From assembly GCA_029204225.1 (NCBI GenBank), contig CM055096.1, positions 75,117,521-75,181,520 of the forward strand: DNA of 64,000 nt, written 5' to 3'. This document shows positions 52,042 to 64,000 of the stretch, piece by piece (the stretch's first letter is position 1; every line of letters begins with the position of its first letter). A program made the position numbers and the translations under genes. The notes beneath the pieces were generated by a model. The model worked only from the letters and a program-made list of their open reading frames with translations, was not told the DNA's origin and made no database searches. The DNA is from Diphasiastrum complanatum (taxonomy: Eukaryota; Streptophyta; Lycopodiopsida; Lycopodiales; Lycopodiaceae).

Positions 52042-52335
52042 GTAGTGATGGTGAAAATGAGAGAGTAACACAATGAGTAGCATGACTTAACTCAGTAAAG
52101 CATTTTTAGTTCTTATATTAAAAGCTACAACATCCAAGATGTCCGACATACAAGGCGTGCAATATATCAGATGGCACATGAAAGCTGTCTGTTGATACCA
52201 TCAAGATCAAGTGGATTTATTGTGGTAACTTACTGTCTATGGCATGTTCCTCAGCCAATAAAATCATAAAATATGTCTTTCACAAGTAAAGTTGTTGGAC
52301 GTGATGTGCTGCTTGACGTAAGCGTATATATGCAG

Positions 52336-55300
52336 CTATGATCTTTGTTCTGGATCTGTTGCAGCTTGATCAGGCACAGTCTTCTTGTACTTGTAGTTAT
52401 GACTAAAGGCGAGGTATGAGACAAAGTTCAAAGAACCGAGAATCATTAACATCCAGAAGAAGTAGTCCAAATGCCCATTGTTTAGCCTATTTGATATCCA
52501 ACCTGAATTAGTCCCATGTCTTGTAATGGCTGTGACTACGATGATCAGGAAACTGCTTAGATAACCCCCCACTGAATATGCAGTGAGCTGAAGGCTGGTT
52601 GAAATCCCTCGGATGCCTTCGGGGGCCTGATCATAGAAGAATTCAAACTGCGCAGCATCTGTAAAAGCCTCTGATGCACCCACCAGCAAATACTGAGGAA
52701 CAAGCCAGAACATACTCAATGGAACTTTAGAAGTTGGGTTGTTATGAAGCCGGTGATTGTTGGCTATCCGAACTAGGTTTATTTCTACCAATGCAGCACT
52801 TAACATAGCAAACACGATAAGGACCAAGCCTACACCAATTCTTTGAAGCATTGTCAATCCTCGAGGATGTCCTGTAAAACGGCGAACAAATGGTACGAGG
52901 ACGCTCTCGTAAGTAAAAGTACAAACACAAACCGCTAGGATCTGGAATATACTCATTGATGCCGGTGGAACTAGGAACTTGTTCAAACGGTTGTCCATTG
53001 TAGCAGCCTGTTCCACGAACAGACTTAGTATCTGTACATCCAGTGTGCTGTAGATGACTATGCTTAACCATATAGGAGCGACTTGGAACAAGAATTTAGC
53101 TTCCTCAACTTGTGTTACAGTGCAAAGCTTCCAAGGATTTCTTTGGCTTTCGTTGACCTCTTCAGGAGAACTTATCACAGCCGCTGCTTTGTCCAGAAAC
53201 CTGCATCGATCAAAGGGTCAATGAGCTAACCCGCAAGCAAAGTGACAATTAAACTTAAAACTCTTGACTTCACGATGAGTTTTTGACTGAAAAGGATTAT
53301 TTTCTACTAGGCATTAAGTATTCTTGATAGACAGTAAAACTACCGTATCAATTACTGGTGCCAGGGTTTGTAAATGAAACTAAAACTTTTTTCCGTTGTT
53401 TTGGCTTGCTTCTTACTGTGATTTCTATTTCATTGTAGAAAACAAATCTAAAGGGGCCCGTTTTCATCATATACAGTCCTTATTCCTTAAACAACTCTGG
53501 AATCTATCTCTCCATGTACAAACCCACATCTGAAAATCCATGTTCTGAGACTCATGAGTACAAAGCTGAATTGAACAGGTTTGACCTGAATTGGTTACTG
53601 TGGACTAGCTTCCGAATCCCTTCTTTCTCGACAGGAGCTTCGTACAGATGATTATCTGGAGCAGATACTTTGATGCGCCACTTTCGGGCAGCGGCTACCC
53701 ATACTTGAGCTATCCGAGCGAGTGGATTACTCCGAGGCTTCTGGAAGCGATAATAAGGCGTGCCAGAGATGTAGACCAGAAGAGCAAACGCAACGAAACC
53801 TACTGAAATAGCATAGCCCAATTTATAGCTTATGTTTTCTTCTATGTAAATGATTATGCTATTTCCGATCAATCCTCCGCTGCTAATTGCAACGTACAAC
53901 ATGCTAAAATATAAACTTTTTTGATTGACCTCAACTGGATGCCCTTCGTCATATTGATCCGCTCCAAATGATATTAAGCATGGAAGAAACGAACCAAATC
54001 CAACTCCGACAATATACAAGCCCAAATAAAAGACGTTTAGTCTTCTACCAGTTGTTTCTGTACATCCTACAGAACTTCCTGTGCATTTGTGGGGCTCCAA
54101 TGAGGGCAAAGCTGTTGTAGTTATTATAAGCAGCAAACCCTGTTAAATAAAACGCGCAACAGTAAGTCGAATATCTCCTTTCCTTGTGGAATCAAATTAA
54201 TTATCTCAAGCTCTCAACATCCACAAGCTTTTAGGAAGCATAGGCAAGTGCATCTTGGGGAATTTTCAATGAAATTATTCCTTTTACTTTGAAAGAATGA
54301 AACTACGTCAGTGTTAGATTCAACAGACTCAGCAGACTGGGAAGCGGGCAGCAAGCAACATGCGTACACTGCTGAATTCTACATTAAAAGACTATTTTAG
54401 ATAGTCAAGAAACATATTTACATGTCAAGAAATATACAGAGAGAACAGAGAAAAACACAGATTATCATAAGCTCGTTACAATATTGTATTAACCCAGAAA
54501 CGTTTACGTCTACTGGATTATTATTTGCCCAGAGGATCACCGAGATTGCTACAGGTGGTGCGGATTGGTGCACAAAGCCGTTTAGACAGCTAACATTAAA
54601 TTGACTTTATGTTCTTCTGGACTATGTCTCAAAACCCCTTTCACGTAGTTTCACCTACGTGCAGTCTCTGCATCTTCACACACCATATGTGTTTCTGTAG
54701 TCTGTGCAACTATACATGGAGTATAATTGGGAATTCTACTTTATTTGACATCTACAAGAAGCAGGTATAGAAAAACTCCTTTCATGTTTAGCCTGAATGC
54801 TCTAATTTGAAGAAATATAGTTCTCTTTGCACTCCTTTATGTCCATCAAAAGGTTTTTGAGAAGATTTCTTGTCTTCATAATCAAATTCTCATGCGTAAG
54901 ATCACCGGTTAATGACCATTTAATCGAAGAGTGGATTGGTGGGAAGTATCTCGTGAGGACATTCTTCTTCTTTAAGCTGATTTTCCTTCGCGGATTCTGC
55001 TTGACTGCAGGTCTTCTCCCTCTAAACTCCCAGGGTCCAGTTTTGATCCTTTTGTGCAATAATCACACTTCCCTTCTATTGCGCTTCCTGAAGACTTACT
55101 TGATTCCATCACGCTTCTAATTGTAAGTTAGTGATGTGGGCCCATAATCATTGTTGATCTATGTGCCGCAAATGATTCAACAGACTGGGCAACGGGCAAC
55201 GGACAGCAAGCAAGATGTGTACATAGCTGATTTTTACATTAGAAGACTAATGTACATAATAAGAAACATATTTACATATCACGAAATAGAGAAGAACAAA

Positions 55301-56313
55301 GATAGCTCGTGACATTGTACTAACAAAAAAACCCGTACATCAACTAAGCTCTGTTTTTACATTGACCCTCCCGGCGTGTGCAGGCTTTATAGCCGGGGGC
55401 CAAGCAAGGTGCCAAGAAGAAGATCACCCGGATTGCTACAGGTGGTGCGGATTGGTGAATGCAACAAATACAAAGCTATTTGGCTTTGACACCAAGAATC
55501 AGAGTCGCAGATCTCTCGTTGGCATACAAGAAGAACGTAGTACTGTAAGGTGCAGTTAGGCGTGTATCATAAAGTGGAAAGGACGTCACCAACTCTTCTA
55601 ATCACGATAATGTTTACTCTCCAGCAGAAACTGTAGGAAAATTCGTATATTTATTCAAGACAAACTTGGCCTTTGGCTTAATCTGATTCTTAGATTTTTA
55701 CTTACAATTATGTGAATTATCATAGACCCCAGACAAGTCCAGTATCGTCCCAAGTACGAATCCGCAACAATTGCTCCAAGGAGAGAGAATATAGTGGTAG
55801 ATGCAATCCAGTTGCTGACATCAGACGCTGCTTTTGAGTTGTTTATATGTAGTTTTCTTGTTAGATAAAGAACAAGACTATAGGTGACACCATCATATGC
55901 CACTCTTATTAAAAATATGCAGCCTGCACGAGACGAAAATAATATCAGCATGTTATCGTGCCATGGTAAATGCAGTTCAACAATAAATCAGAAATACTGT
56001 TAGGTGCTTCTTCCTACAATAACAATTACGAATCAGCTTCCACGTTTAGAAGCATCGTGTCAGAAGAGGGAGCATGCACCGTGAATATTGTTGTTTTCGA
56101 AAATCTACGTTTTCTGCTAATTCTTTCATTTGCAGCTCACTACGACGGACAGTGCTAAAAGAATATACCAAGAGTGAAAGCAAGACTCCTATGGCCCCCA
56201 ACTCGGGAAATGACTGCTGGCTTTCCACGTAAATCAACAGAACCATCAGTTGTGTTGTCCGCCTTCTGTGCTTCCTGCATGCCACAAAATTGATCGGTCA
56301 TCTGGATAGACAT
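52336..56313 (-). CDS. NRT1/PTR family (NPF) transporter, four exons
   Basis: NPF proteins are 12-helix plasma- or vacuolar-membrane carriers for nitrate, peptides, hormones or metabolites. Exons (minus): 56313-56169, 55923-55706, 54139-53586, 53200-52336. They sum to 1782 nt with matching phases, so 593 residues, the usual family length. The ATG follows gaggaaa. Visible features: DGSVDLRGKPA near residue 24; TM1 starting GCIFLIRVAYDGVTY (49-63); IVADSYLGRYWT (about 100); FLPCLISFGADQYDE; RFLDKAA (about 305-311) after the central loop; and PQYLLVGASEAFTDAAQFEF then FYDQAPEG in the C-terminal half. The proton-coupling ExxER motif expected at TM1 is absent (see findings). Substrate cannot be inferred. 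Confidence 0.93.
54317..55465. repeat. Direct duplication inside NPF intron 2
   Basis: 54317-54572 and 55174-55465 share gattcaacagact, gcagcaagcaa, aagaaacatatttacat, agctcgt-aca-attgta and gattgctacaggtggtgcgg in the same order. The copies are well diverged. Both fall in the intron between exons 2 and 3. Confidence 0.75.
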
Positions 56314-56499
56314 TTTCCTCTTTTCCAGGCTTGGACTCTCGATCCTTGCCCTGGAGACAGGTTGTAGTACAAGTGTTGGAAATGCTTGTTCTCAGGAGTC
56401 GGCCATAAATAGTAAAAGGCTGCCTCCTGGTCCTGAATACTAGAAACTACGAATTCATAACTGTACGAACAAGAACGAGAGGAGATTAGAACACTAGAA

Positions 56500-56506
56500 T
56501 TATATA
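56500..56506 (-). promoter_or_regulatory. Candidate TATA box of the NPF gene
   Basis: Minus-strand TATATAA about 190 bp upstream of the ATG, just downstream of a CT tract. Position fits a core promoter with a leader of about 150 nt; no experimental support. Confidence 0.4.
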
Positions 56507-56528
56507 TCAACGAGTGCAGGGGGCCGGA

Positions 56529-56532
<4 letters not shown>

Positions 56533-56584
<52 letters not shown>
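56533..56584. repeat. (GA)n microsatellite in the NPF promoter region
   Basis: About 26 GA units, about 220 bp upstream of the ATG (a CT tract on the coding strand). Confidence 0.95.
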
Positions 56585-56586
<2 letters not shown>

Positions 56587-59500
56587 TGGAAAGCAATTGA
56601 TTATAGATTTATTCAAATGTAACGGAGCTAGCAGCCTACAGGCATTTTGCATAGGAAGATTCAGGGATGCTCATTGCTGTGCATGCAACGGTATGGTGCA
56701 GGATAACCGGAACAGTGGAGGTGCCGTGTACGGCATTCAGAACCCAGCTAATTCCTACTGATCCCTTCCCAGACTAGACTTGCTACACCAATTATTGATG
56801 ATGCATTATTGTTGCCAATATATTCGACATGAGCGAGGAAAACGTGAAAGATGAAACCCAGATAATAAAAAACGTGAAATATTTTGTGATACCTATGAGT
56901 GAGCCAGTCTCTGTAAAAGCTTATAACAAAAGAATCAATTCTTGGTATCATAATTCATGTCAGTCAAGACACACTCCCTTGGCAGTGGTGAGTGAACTGT
57001 GGTATGTCACCCGTCCGGGTCTGAGACGCACAATCTACAGACTACAGTGTAGACAAGTTACTAGACAACCACCCACCACTGCCATATTGAGAGACAGCTA
57101 CATCAGACATCTAAGGAGCTGGAGAACACTACATTGTGAGTATGGGGAGGAGTGTCTAAGCTCAGCTGATTGCCTGCTGCAGCTGACTTTCAGAGAAACT
57201 CCCATAACCCATATGTTTTCAGGCCTATAACATAGATGTTACAGGCTACCCTTCCTCATTGTTACCTTTATATTTGTGAATCTGTTGTAAATGTTACAAA
57301 CATTTTAATCGTTGCTATTTATCAAAGGACAAATTATGTCATGTTTTGTGTTAACATAGAAGATGAATGGATGGGTTGGGGAGGCATGCATCTCCATCTG
57401 CCACACACTGTAGCAGGCCACTTTTTAGCAATGGATCATGGATTCATGGCCATGGCATTGGGCAATGAGAGTCAATGCTCTTAGAATATCGACAAATACA
57501 AAAAGGCTGACTGTCAGAATTCACATTGTAAAATTTTTATGGTTTAAAATGAGCTCCCTTTCTTATTTTTTTTTAGATTTTAAGGTTTTTATTCTAGACT
57601 TTTACCTAGTCTACAAACATTCTCTAGCTTTTTAATAAGGATGGGTTTGACAATTTGTTAGGAACAAAGGTGTAGGAACAATAGATTGTCTGTTGTCTTA
57701 TGTGCTAAGACAACACCTGCACTATCATGGCACCTACAAGAGTTCCGTTGCACAATAAACCTAATGTGACAAACCTAACGTAGCAAAGCGGGAAGGCATG
57801 TGTCACATGCATTTTAAACCTTTCTCAGCGCATTACAACTGATTTGTTGCCATGCCTGTTGGGGGTGGTTTCAGACTACTAGCAAGTCCCTTTGCCTAGC
57901 CCTTTCACTTGCCACCCATTTTTTGAATCTTGGCAAGTGAGTTGACGGGCAATTGACCACCCCATTTCATGTTTGGTTGATAAGTGTTAAATGAAGGGCT
58001 ACAATATGATTGGCCCATTTGAATCTTGACATATAATTGGTTCATTTTATTTAAGGTCTTGTGTTTTAAAATGCAAGTATGCAACTTTTTATGTTAAAAG
58101 GTTGAAGGGTACTCTTAAGTTTTTTTTTCAAGCAATCACCTTTCAACTGGAAAGGTGAAATGCATTTCATTTAAAAGAATATTTGTAGTGAAGGGTTAAA
58201 AGAACTTCAAAGTGCAAGCCAACATGCCAGGGGACATTGGCTGGCCCAAAAATTGGATTTGACTTGCCCCTATGTGAAAGTGGGTCTCTGTCATGACATG
58301 CCACCTAGTGGCAAGTGGATATTAATGTGAAAGGGTGGGAGTCCCATTTTTTCTCCCATTTTATATGGTCTCAGTCTCACCTACCAATGGCAGATGCTTC
58401 ATGTAGATTGTTAAAGTAGCTGTGGAGTTTACAAGGCCAAGTCACTTTGAAAATATATATTTTAATTTTATCCTTGAAACAAGTCATATTTAACCACTCC
58501 TATAACCCTAAACCCCGACATGAATATGAAGTGGACACTTGAATCACCAAATTTTCTTGAAGATCTTTAGACAGAAAAAAAAGAGTATTACTTCGAAGTT
58601 GGAAAGCTTGATGGATGGGTCAAGTCTCATGTGGGTCCCTTGGATTCAGTGCCCAGTTTTTCTGGACTGCACGGTTTCGTTTCTGTGATTTTAAAAAAGC
58701 TGAAAAGACGAGTCTCTAGAGTCTAGATGATGGATGCTGAGAAAGACGAGTCTGTAGATGATGGATGGTGCGTTGCACCTGCCAGAGTGTAGAGCCTGCG
58801 CAATCTGGCTTGCACGATAACTTACAAGCAACCATCACCCGTGCCCTGCGATGACCCCACTGAGATAGATGCCTCAAGCTAGGGCCGTGTTTTGACGGCG
58901 GGCAAGTATTTATTACCTCGGTAAAAGGAGGAGGGACTTTTGATTCCTGGATCACAAGCATAAAATGGAAGTGATGTCAAATACTAATTTGAATTGAAAG
59001 AGGGAAGGGCAGTAGCCCGAGGCAAAAGGCCCTTTTTATGGCGAAAGGGTCGAGGAGGTGGACCAATGGTCGGAAAATCGGCATACTCTAGGAATAGAAC
59101 CAGCAAAAATTTTCAAAAATCTATTTTAGAGTTATAATGTAGGATGTTGACTTCTCAAAAATCGATAAAATTTTCATTTTATAGGAAATTTTATGTTTAG
59201 TAAAATATTTGTAAGATTCTAAACTGATGGCTTTTGTTCTAAACTGTTGGCTTTTGAATATAATATAGGATGCATGTAGATCATTATAATACTTCAAGGA
59301 ACCACGTAAAATTTTGAAATGAGAAAGTTCTACCTTGCAGGTGCTCGACCTTATATAAGAACGTTGCTCGACCTTTTGCACAGTTGTTATATAAGCCTAT
59401 TGGTACATGGCTAATTTTTGACACTATAACACATTGTACGATGCAAATAATTGTTGGAACGAGCTAAGTTGATGCCCAAGAAAAACAATTAGATGCAACG

Positions 59501-60919
59501 ATCTTTGAAATTTATGAAAAAAAATTAATATGACGAATACAATTTAGTAGATCAAAAATCAATTGATGCGAGCTACTATAATAAACGACAATCTTTGATA
59601 GTTGGAAAATTTTAGAATGCAACATTTTTTAGTTGAAGGTTTTAGAAGGCATTATTTTTCGAAAGCTGACATCCATTGAAAGATGTAGGATATTAAAGGG
59701 AAACTTGAGGGAGGTTTCCTGAGCACTGAGGTGGACCTTCCCCAACGTGAAAACTAGTTTTTTACTTGTTTTTAACCTTCTTTTTGTTGTACACTTTTAT
59801 TTACATGCACCTTTGGGACGGAAGGTGCACAATTCAAGAAGTAAAAAATTTTATATGCACCTTTTGACGGAAGGTGTATTTAGGCACACAAATTCCACGC
59901 AGAGAGGCATCTCTCTTTTCTATGCTATAATGTTTGGAAAGAAAGCTTTTTTAGGGAAATTGAAAATTCAAATGCATTTCTATGAAAAGACAAGCACTAG
60001 AAGCTGCTTAAGCGACATGGCCCTGCCTTATTGAAAGCACATTTTAAAGAACTTTGTAGCCTTGCACAAATAAGAAAATGATTAGCCAATTTTATTTGTG
60101 GTAAAAATTACGAGCATTCAAGTGATTGAAAAAAAATGAAATTGTTAAGACATATGATTATGCTATGTAACTCATTCATAATAAAATTGATTTACACAAA
60201 AGAAATAATTTATAACTATGACTAAAGTCTAGAGTTTTAAATCACCCAAAACCATTTTGAAATTGAGATTCCATTAGTAAAAGGTCATGAAATTATAAAC
60301 ACTAATGGAGATGGGGATTTTTACGAAACACAAAAAGTTATCTTTGTTTAAATATGTTGAGAATTTAGTGTAAAGAATTCATAGCTATTTATTGTTATAT
60401 TAACCATGTATTAGTACAAGTTGGTACATAACAAAGACAAGCTAAAATAATGACACATGACTTATTTGTACCTACCAAATGCACATGACTTATTTGTACC
60501 TACCAAATGTAGGTGGAACCAACTTCCCTCATATTAGTACAAGCATAAATCTTAATCAACTTTGTGGTCATTGATTTTGAAATGACTTTAAAAGACAGTT
60601 CTGTAGTAAAACTTGATTTGAAAGTGCCTTGTTGGAACTTGGAATTTGTTAGGCTTCGAGTCTCCAATATGTCTCTTTACATGCATTAAGTCAATAGAAT
60701 CCAGGTGCCAATACGTTGTTGTGTCACATCTTCTCAATAATTCTTTACTTTATTAGCGTTGCTAAGGATTAAAAACTTGACCTAGTCTACTTCCTTATAA
60801 AACTAAACTTCTCACCATTATAATAATGAGAAATACTCACTAATAAGAGCATTCTTGTGTGCAAAGGGAGATAAAAGAGACTCCAATGTTGGTCTCAAAG
60901 GACCCAAACCTTTTGAACA
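56585..60919. other. No recognisable gene
   Basis: The 133-codon plus frame at 56829-57230 has no domain I recognise, no visible splice context, and overlaps the likely NPF upstream region. 59795-59880 contains tgcacctt...aaggtgca words related to the 31.4-31.9 kb tandem repeat. 60452-60509 is a ~30 bp direct duplication (acatgacttatttgtaccta). Confidence 0.5.
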
Positions 60920-60920
60920 G

Positions 60921-61078
60921 TTTTTTTTTTGGCTTAAATAGTTTTGTAAAAAATAATGTTATGCAAGTCCTTGGGCCGAACTGTCTGTTCCCACACGAGG
61001 AATCAAACCTGGGTTGAAACATGAAAGCAAAAAATAAAATCACCATTTCCAAAATTGTGTGAGCATCATTGTCCATGG
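60921..61078 (-). mobile_element. Possible second, longer tRNA-derived SINE
   Basis: On the minus strand a segment starting near 61078 (cccatggacaatgatgctca) contains a B-box-like GGTTTGATTCC (61009-60999, one change from GGTTCGANTCC). It continues through gttcggcccaaggacttgca and ends in a run of ten A at 60930-60921. Pol III box plus A tail suggests a SINE. No clear target duplication was found and the A box is weak. Confidence 0.4.
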
Positions 61079-62659
61079 GTAATAAAGTACAATACTAACT
61101 GACAAAAGTGTGATTAGAGTTGTAGGTACTCTTACAAATTTTGCCATATTTAATGAGCACCCCAAATTTCAACATGAACTTTTATAACTGCATTCTATTA
61201 TTTAATGCTTGTAAATTCCTCAAGCACATGTTTGATGTGGTGTTGTATGGTGTTTGGTGTGGGTTTGCCCACCCAAGTTTGGACTTGCCCATGGATGGGT
61301 GGATGCATAGGAGAAAAATTTTACCAAACAAAAATCGGCCAGAGCATGGTGTGGTGGTGTATGGTGCTTGTTGTGGGAACCCAAATTAGTTATCACATAA
61401 AGAATCACATCTAGTCTAAGATTTGGAGCCTCTGGGCTAGCCTCTAACTTTGACATAGCACATGCTTGAGCTGAGCACACACAAGGCCCATACTTCTATT
61501 CATTAATTAAAGGCACCAACATATGTTGGTCAATCTCCAAATAGTGAAAAATTTACATTTTGTCCAACATTAAATTAACATAAATGCAATGTACATGTTG
61601 GTCTATTCTATAATATTGTGCATTCAAACTACATTTATGAAATACTCTTTGCGAGGAATGCCATTCTAGGTATATTTTAAAACAAGTATTAAGATCCCAT
61701 AGTTCTACTCTCTAAACAAGGTACAAAGGTTCCCATCCAATGTGTTCAAAAGATGAAAATCTGCATTTTTTTTGTCATATATAAGACAACAAATCCAACA
61801 GTTTTCATAAAGCTTGATAGGTAAATATAAACCCATTTAGCTAAGCATCAACATGTATTTAAACAAAAACAAATATTTGCTTAGTTAGATTGGTTGGACT
61901 ATCACGTTGTAAAAGTAATCATTATGATATCATCACATACTTGAATGATTGATTGCTACATTATTGGCCTCATCAATAGTGATAATCTTGCACTAGAGCC
62001 AAACCAAAAGCTACCACCAACTTCTACATAATTTTTAGTTCCTTCTTCAAAAAGCTTTTAATTGGATAAAAACGCAACAAATTTACTTCTCCTCAAGCTC
62101 ACACAAACTATAGAAGCCTTTGAACAGATCTTCATGGTTGATTCTAGTAGAAGATGATTTTCTAGTTACAACTTCTACGATATTGTCCAAAATCCACAAA
62201 AGAACTCTCGATTCACTGAAGAAACTTAAGGTCTCTACCCACAAAGCATTGCTAGCTTATGAACTGCAAACCACCACTACTACATTCGCATCACATATAA
62301 ATAGCTGAGATAACAAAGGCCGAAAACCTGCAAACCGCAACAAACTACCAACCGCAAACCGCAACGTTTGGGTAATGAATGAAGACGACTGAAAGAAACT
62401 GTAGGTTAGCACTTGTGGTCTACAAGTGAAGACCGAAGCTCAACCAATGACAACTTAGTCTACAGATGCAAAGGCAGCTGCGAAGTTGGCACGTCTTCAC
62501 GACTCAAGATCAATGAAGTACCAGTAGGACAGAAGAACTCCATGGATGAAGGAGACAACAAAGTGAAAGCCATTGGTAGTGGGTTAAGCAGTTCTTGTAA
62601 TCATTAATAAAATTAAAGACCACTTCCTTCCCCTTCTATATATGGAGGATGAATGGGAG
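61079..62659. other. No recognisable gene
   Basis: AT-rich. Plus frames such as 62120-62308 have no motif. 62320-62365 has a small repeat of aaaccgcaac. Confidence 0.5.
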
Positions 62660-64000
62660 AGGGATGGTTAGATGCTTAGCCGAGAGGAAGAATCGTACCT
62701 TGGTCGAGTCCGCTAAATGTATGCTGGCACACTCATCTTTACCAAAAGCTTCTGGGCTGAACCTGTCTCCACTGCAGCTTACATCCAAAACAGATGTTCG
62801 ACCAAGGCCCTCTCAAGCAAAACACCCCATGAGGTGTGGACAGGCTCAAAGCCTTCATTGACGAACCTTCGAGTATTCAGATGCATCGCCTATGTGCAGA
62901 CTCCAAAGGAGACAAGGAAGAAAGTTGATTTCCAAGGTCACAATCTTTGTCGGATACACTTCATTTGACAACACCTACAAGTTGTACGACCCTGATATAC
63001 AACAGACTTTGTTCAATAGGGATACAATCTTTATCAAGGATCAGTTCGTTGACCTCAAAGGCAAGGACAAAGTTCCAAGTGAACCTTCAATGCCTGCCTC
63101 AGACACAACAATACGAGCTTCTGGCTCAAGCGTGCAAATAGTCAAGACAACGATTCAGACGAAGATATTGCTGCTATTCAGCAATGACAAATCCAAGGAT
63201 TGAATCATCAACGATACTTCCTCCAAGAAGACTTCGATCTCTGGAGAGAAGCAATGGGCAAAGAGTATTCCTCTCTGATCAAGAAGCAGACATGGTCACT
63301 AGTCAAAGCTCCCGTTGGCTGCAATCTCATTGATTGCAAATGGGTCTTTAAGATCAAATATAATGCCAATGGAGCGATTTATCGAAGGAAGGCAAGACTA
63401 GTAGCACGAGGATTCGCTCAGATCTCTAACATTGACTACAACAAGACTTTTAGTCTAGTAGTCAAGCATTCATCAATCCGAGCTCTCCTATCATATGCTG
63501 CATCAACCGACCTTGAAGTACATCAACTCGATGCACCGACAGTTATCTGAATGGAGTCATTGAAGAAGACGTCTATATGCTATAGCCTAAAGGATACATC
63601 CATGAAGGTATGAAAAATCATGTCTACAAATTCCACAAAGCACTTTATGGCTTGGAGCAGTCAGCCAGAGCTTGGTTCCAGAGGATCAACACATTCCTCA
63701 TCCGAGAAGGCTTTCAACCAAGCATGGCCGACAATAATGTCTACTTCAAGTTAGTGCAACAATCCTTTATAATTATCACCTTGTATGTAGATGACACTTC
63801 GCTTTTCAGCAAATATATCAATCTGGTGAAGGATGCTAAACAAATGTTGTCTTCTGAGTTTGACATGATTGATATGGGTGAAGCTCACTTTTGTTTGGGC
63901 ATTCAAATCCACAGAGACAGAGCGAGACGACTGATTTATATTACTCAACAAAGGTATCTTTACAATGTTCTTATCGGATTGCATAAAAGCTCATAATAAT
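62660..64000 (+). pseudogene. Ty1/copia integrase-RT remnant, cut by window edge
   Basis: The integrase end is readable in three frames: RKNRTLVESAKCML, TPHEVWTGSKPSLTN, then GYTSFDNTYKLYDP and NRDTIFIKDQFVDLKGK. RT starts at 63200 (FDLWREAMGKEYSSLIKKQTWSL; NLIDCKWVFKIKYNANG) and loses frame at about 63540. A TAG stands in place of Gln near 63583. It resumes from 63610 with KFHKALYGLEQSARAWFQR and the YVDD active site (about 63787). The last frame meets a stop at 63994-63996. The sequence is closely related to the copia element at 25.4-30.0 kb (compare TPYEVWIGSKPSLTN there) but lies on the opposite strand. Confidence 0.9.

Noticed and set aside
56829-57230. A 133-codon ORF as a gene upstream of the NPF transporter
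   Set aside because: No domain and no supporting signal; it is short enough to be chance in this composition.

Overview
The window is nuclear DNA of a land plant. The evidence is two spliced plant-type genes, many Ty1/copia and Ty3/gypsy retrotransposon remnants with primer-binding sites complementary to initiator tRNA-Met (TGGTATCAGAGC), AT-rich intergenic DNA and very long GA/CT microsatellites (up to about 210 bp). The DNA alone does not fix the species. The repeat density and long GA tracts would suit a fern, gymnosperm or other repeat-rich vascular plant, but that is a guess.

Layout. 1-36.7 kb is repeat-dominated. In order it holds: the start of a gypsy-like gag running off the left edge; a 24-30 bp minisatellite; a decayed copia RT/RNase H; a gypsy integrase tail with chromodomain-like end and LTR; a short gypsy integrase piece; a copia element with two intact LTRs but lacking RT/RNase H (8483-11525); a long decayed coiled-coil ORF of unknown role (13.1-15.5 kb, minus); a gypsy gag-RT remnant (17.7-19.9 kb, minus); a minus-strand copia element with a large U3 carrying a ~79 bp minisatellite (25350-29975); and a non-autonomous LTR element with exactly equal 320 bp LTRs and no gag/pol (30436-34181).

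37.26-44.12 kb is an apparently intact minus-strand gene for origin recognition complex subunit 1 (ORC1). PHD, BAH and AAA+ parts lie in about 16 exons, and the reading phase matches at every junction I could define. 44.8-46.8 kb holds a copia protease/integrase fragment next to a ~1.24 kb near-palindrome. 52.34-56.31 kb is a minus-strand four-exon NRT1/PTR (NPF) transporter gene. Its exons sum to 1782 nt, giving a 593-residue protein, but the usual N-terminal ExxER motif is missing. The right edge holds another decayed copia integrase/RT.

The most notable pattern is a tiny tRNA-related retroposon family. Three copies (40, 84 and 133 bp) all start with cttctt on the + strand and are all flanked by perfect 13-18 bp target-site duplications. 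Two of them are nested inside the non-autonomous LTR element. ORC1 and the NPF transporter are unrelated single-copy genes; nothing else here looks like a working pathway.
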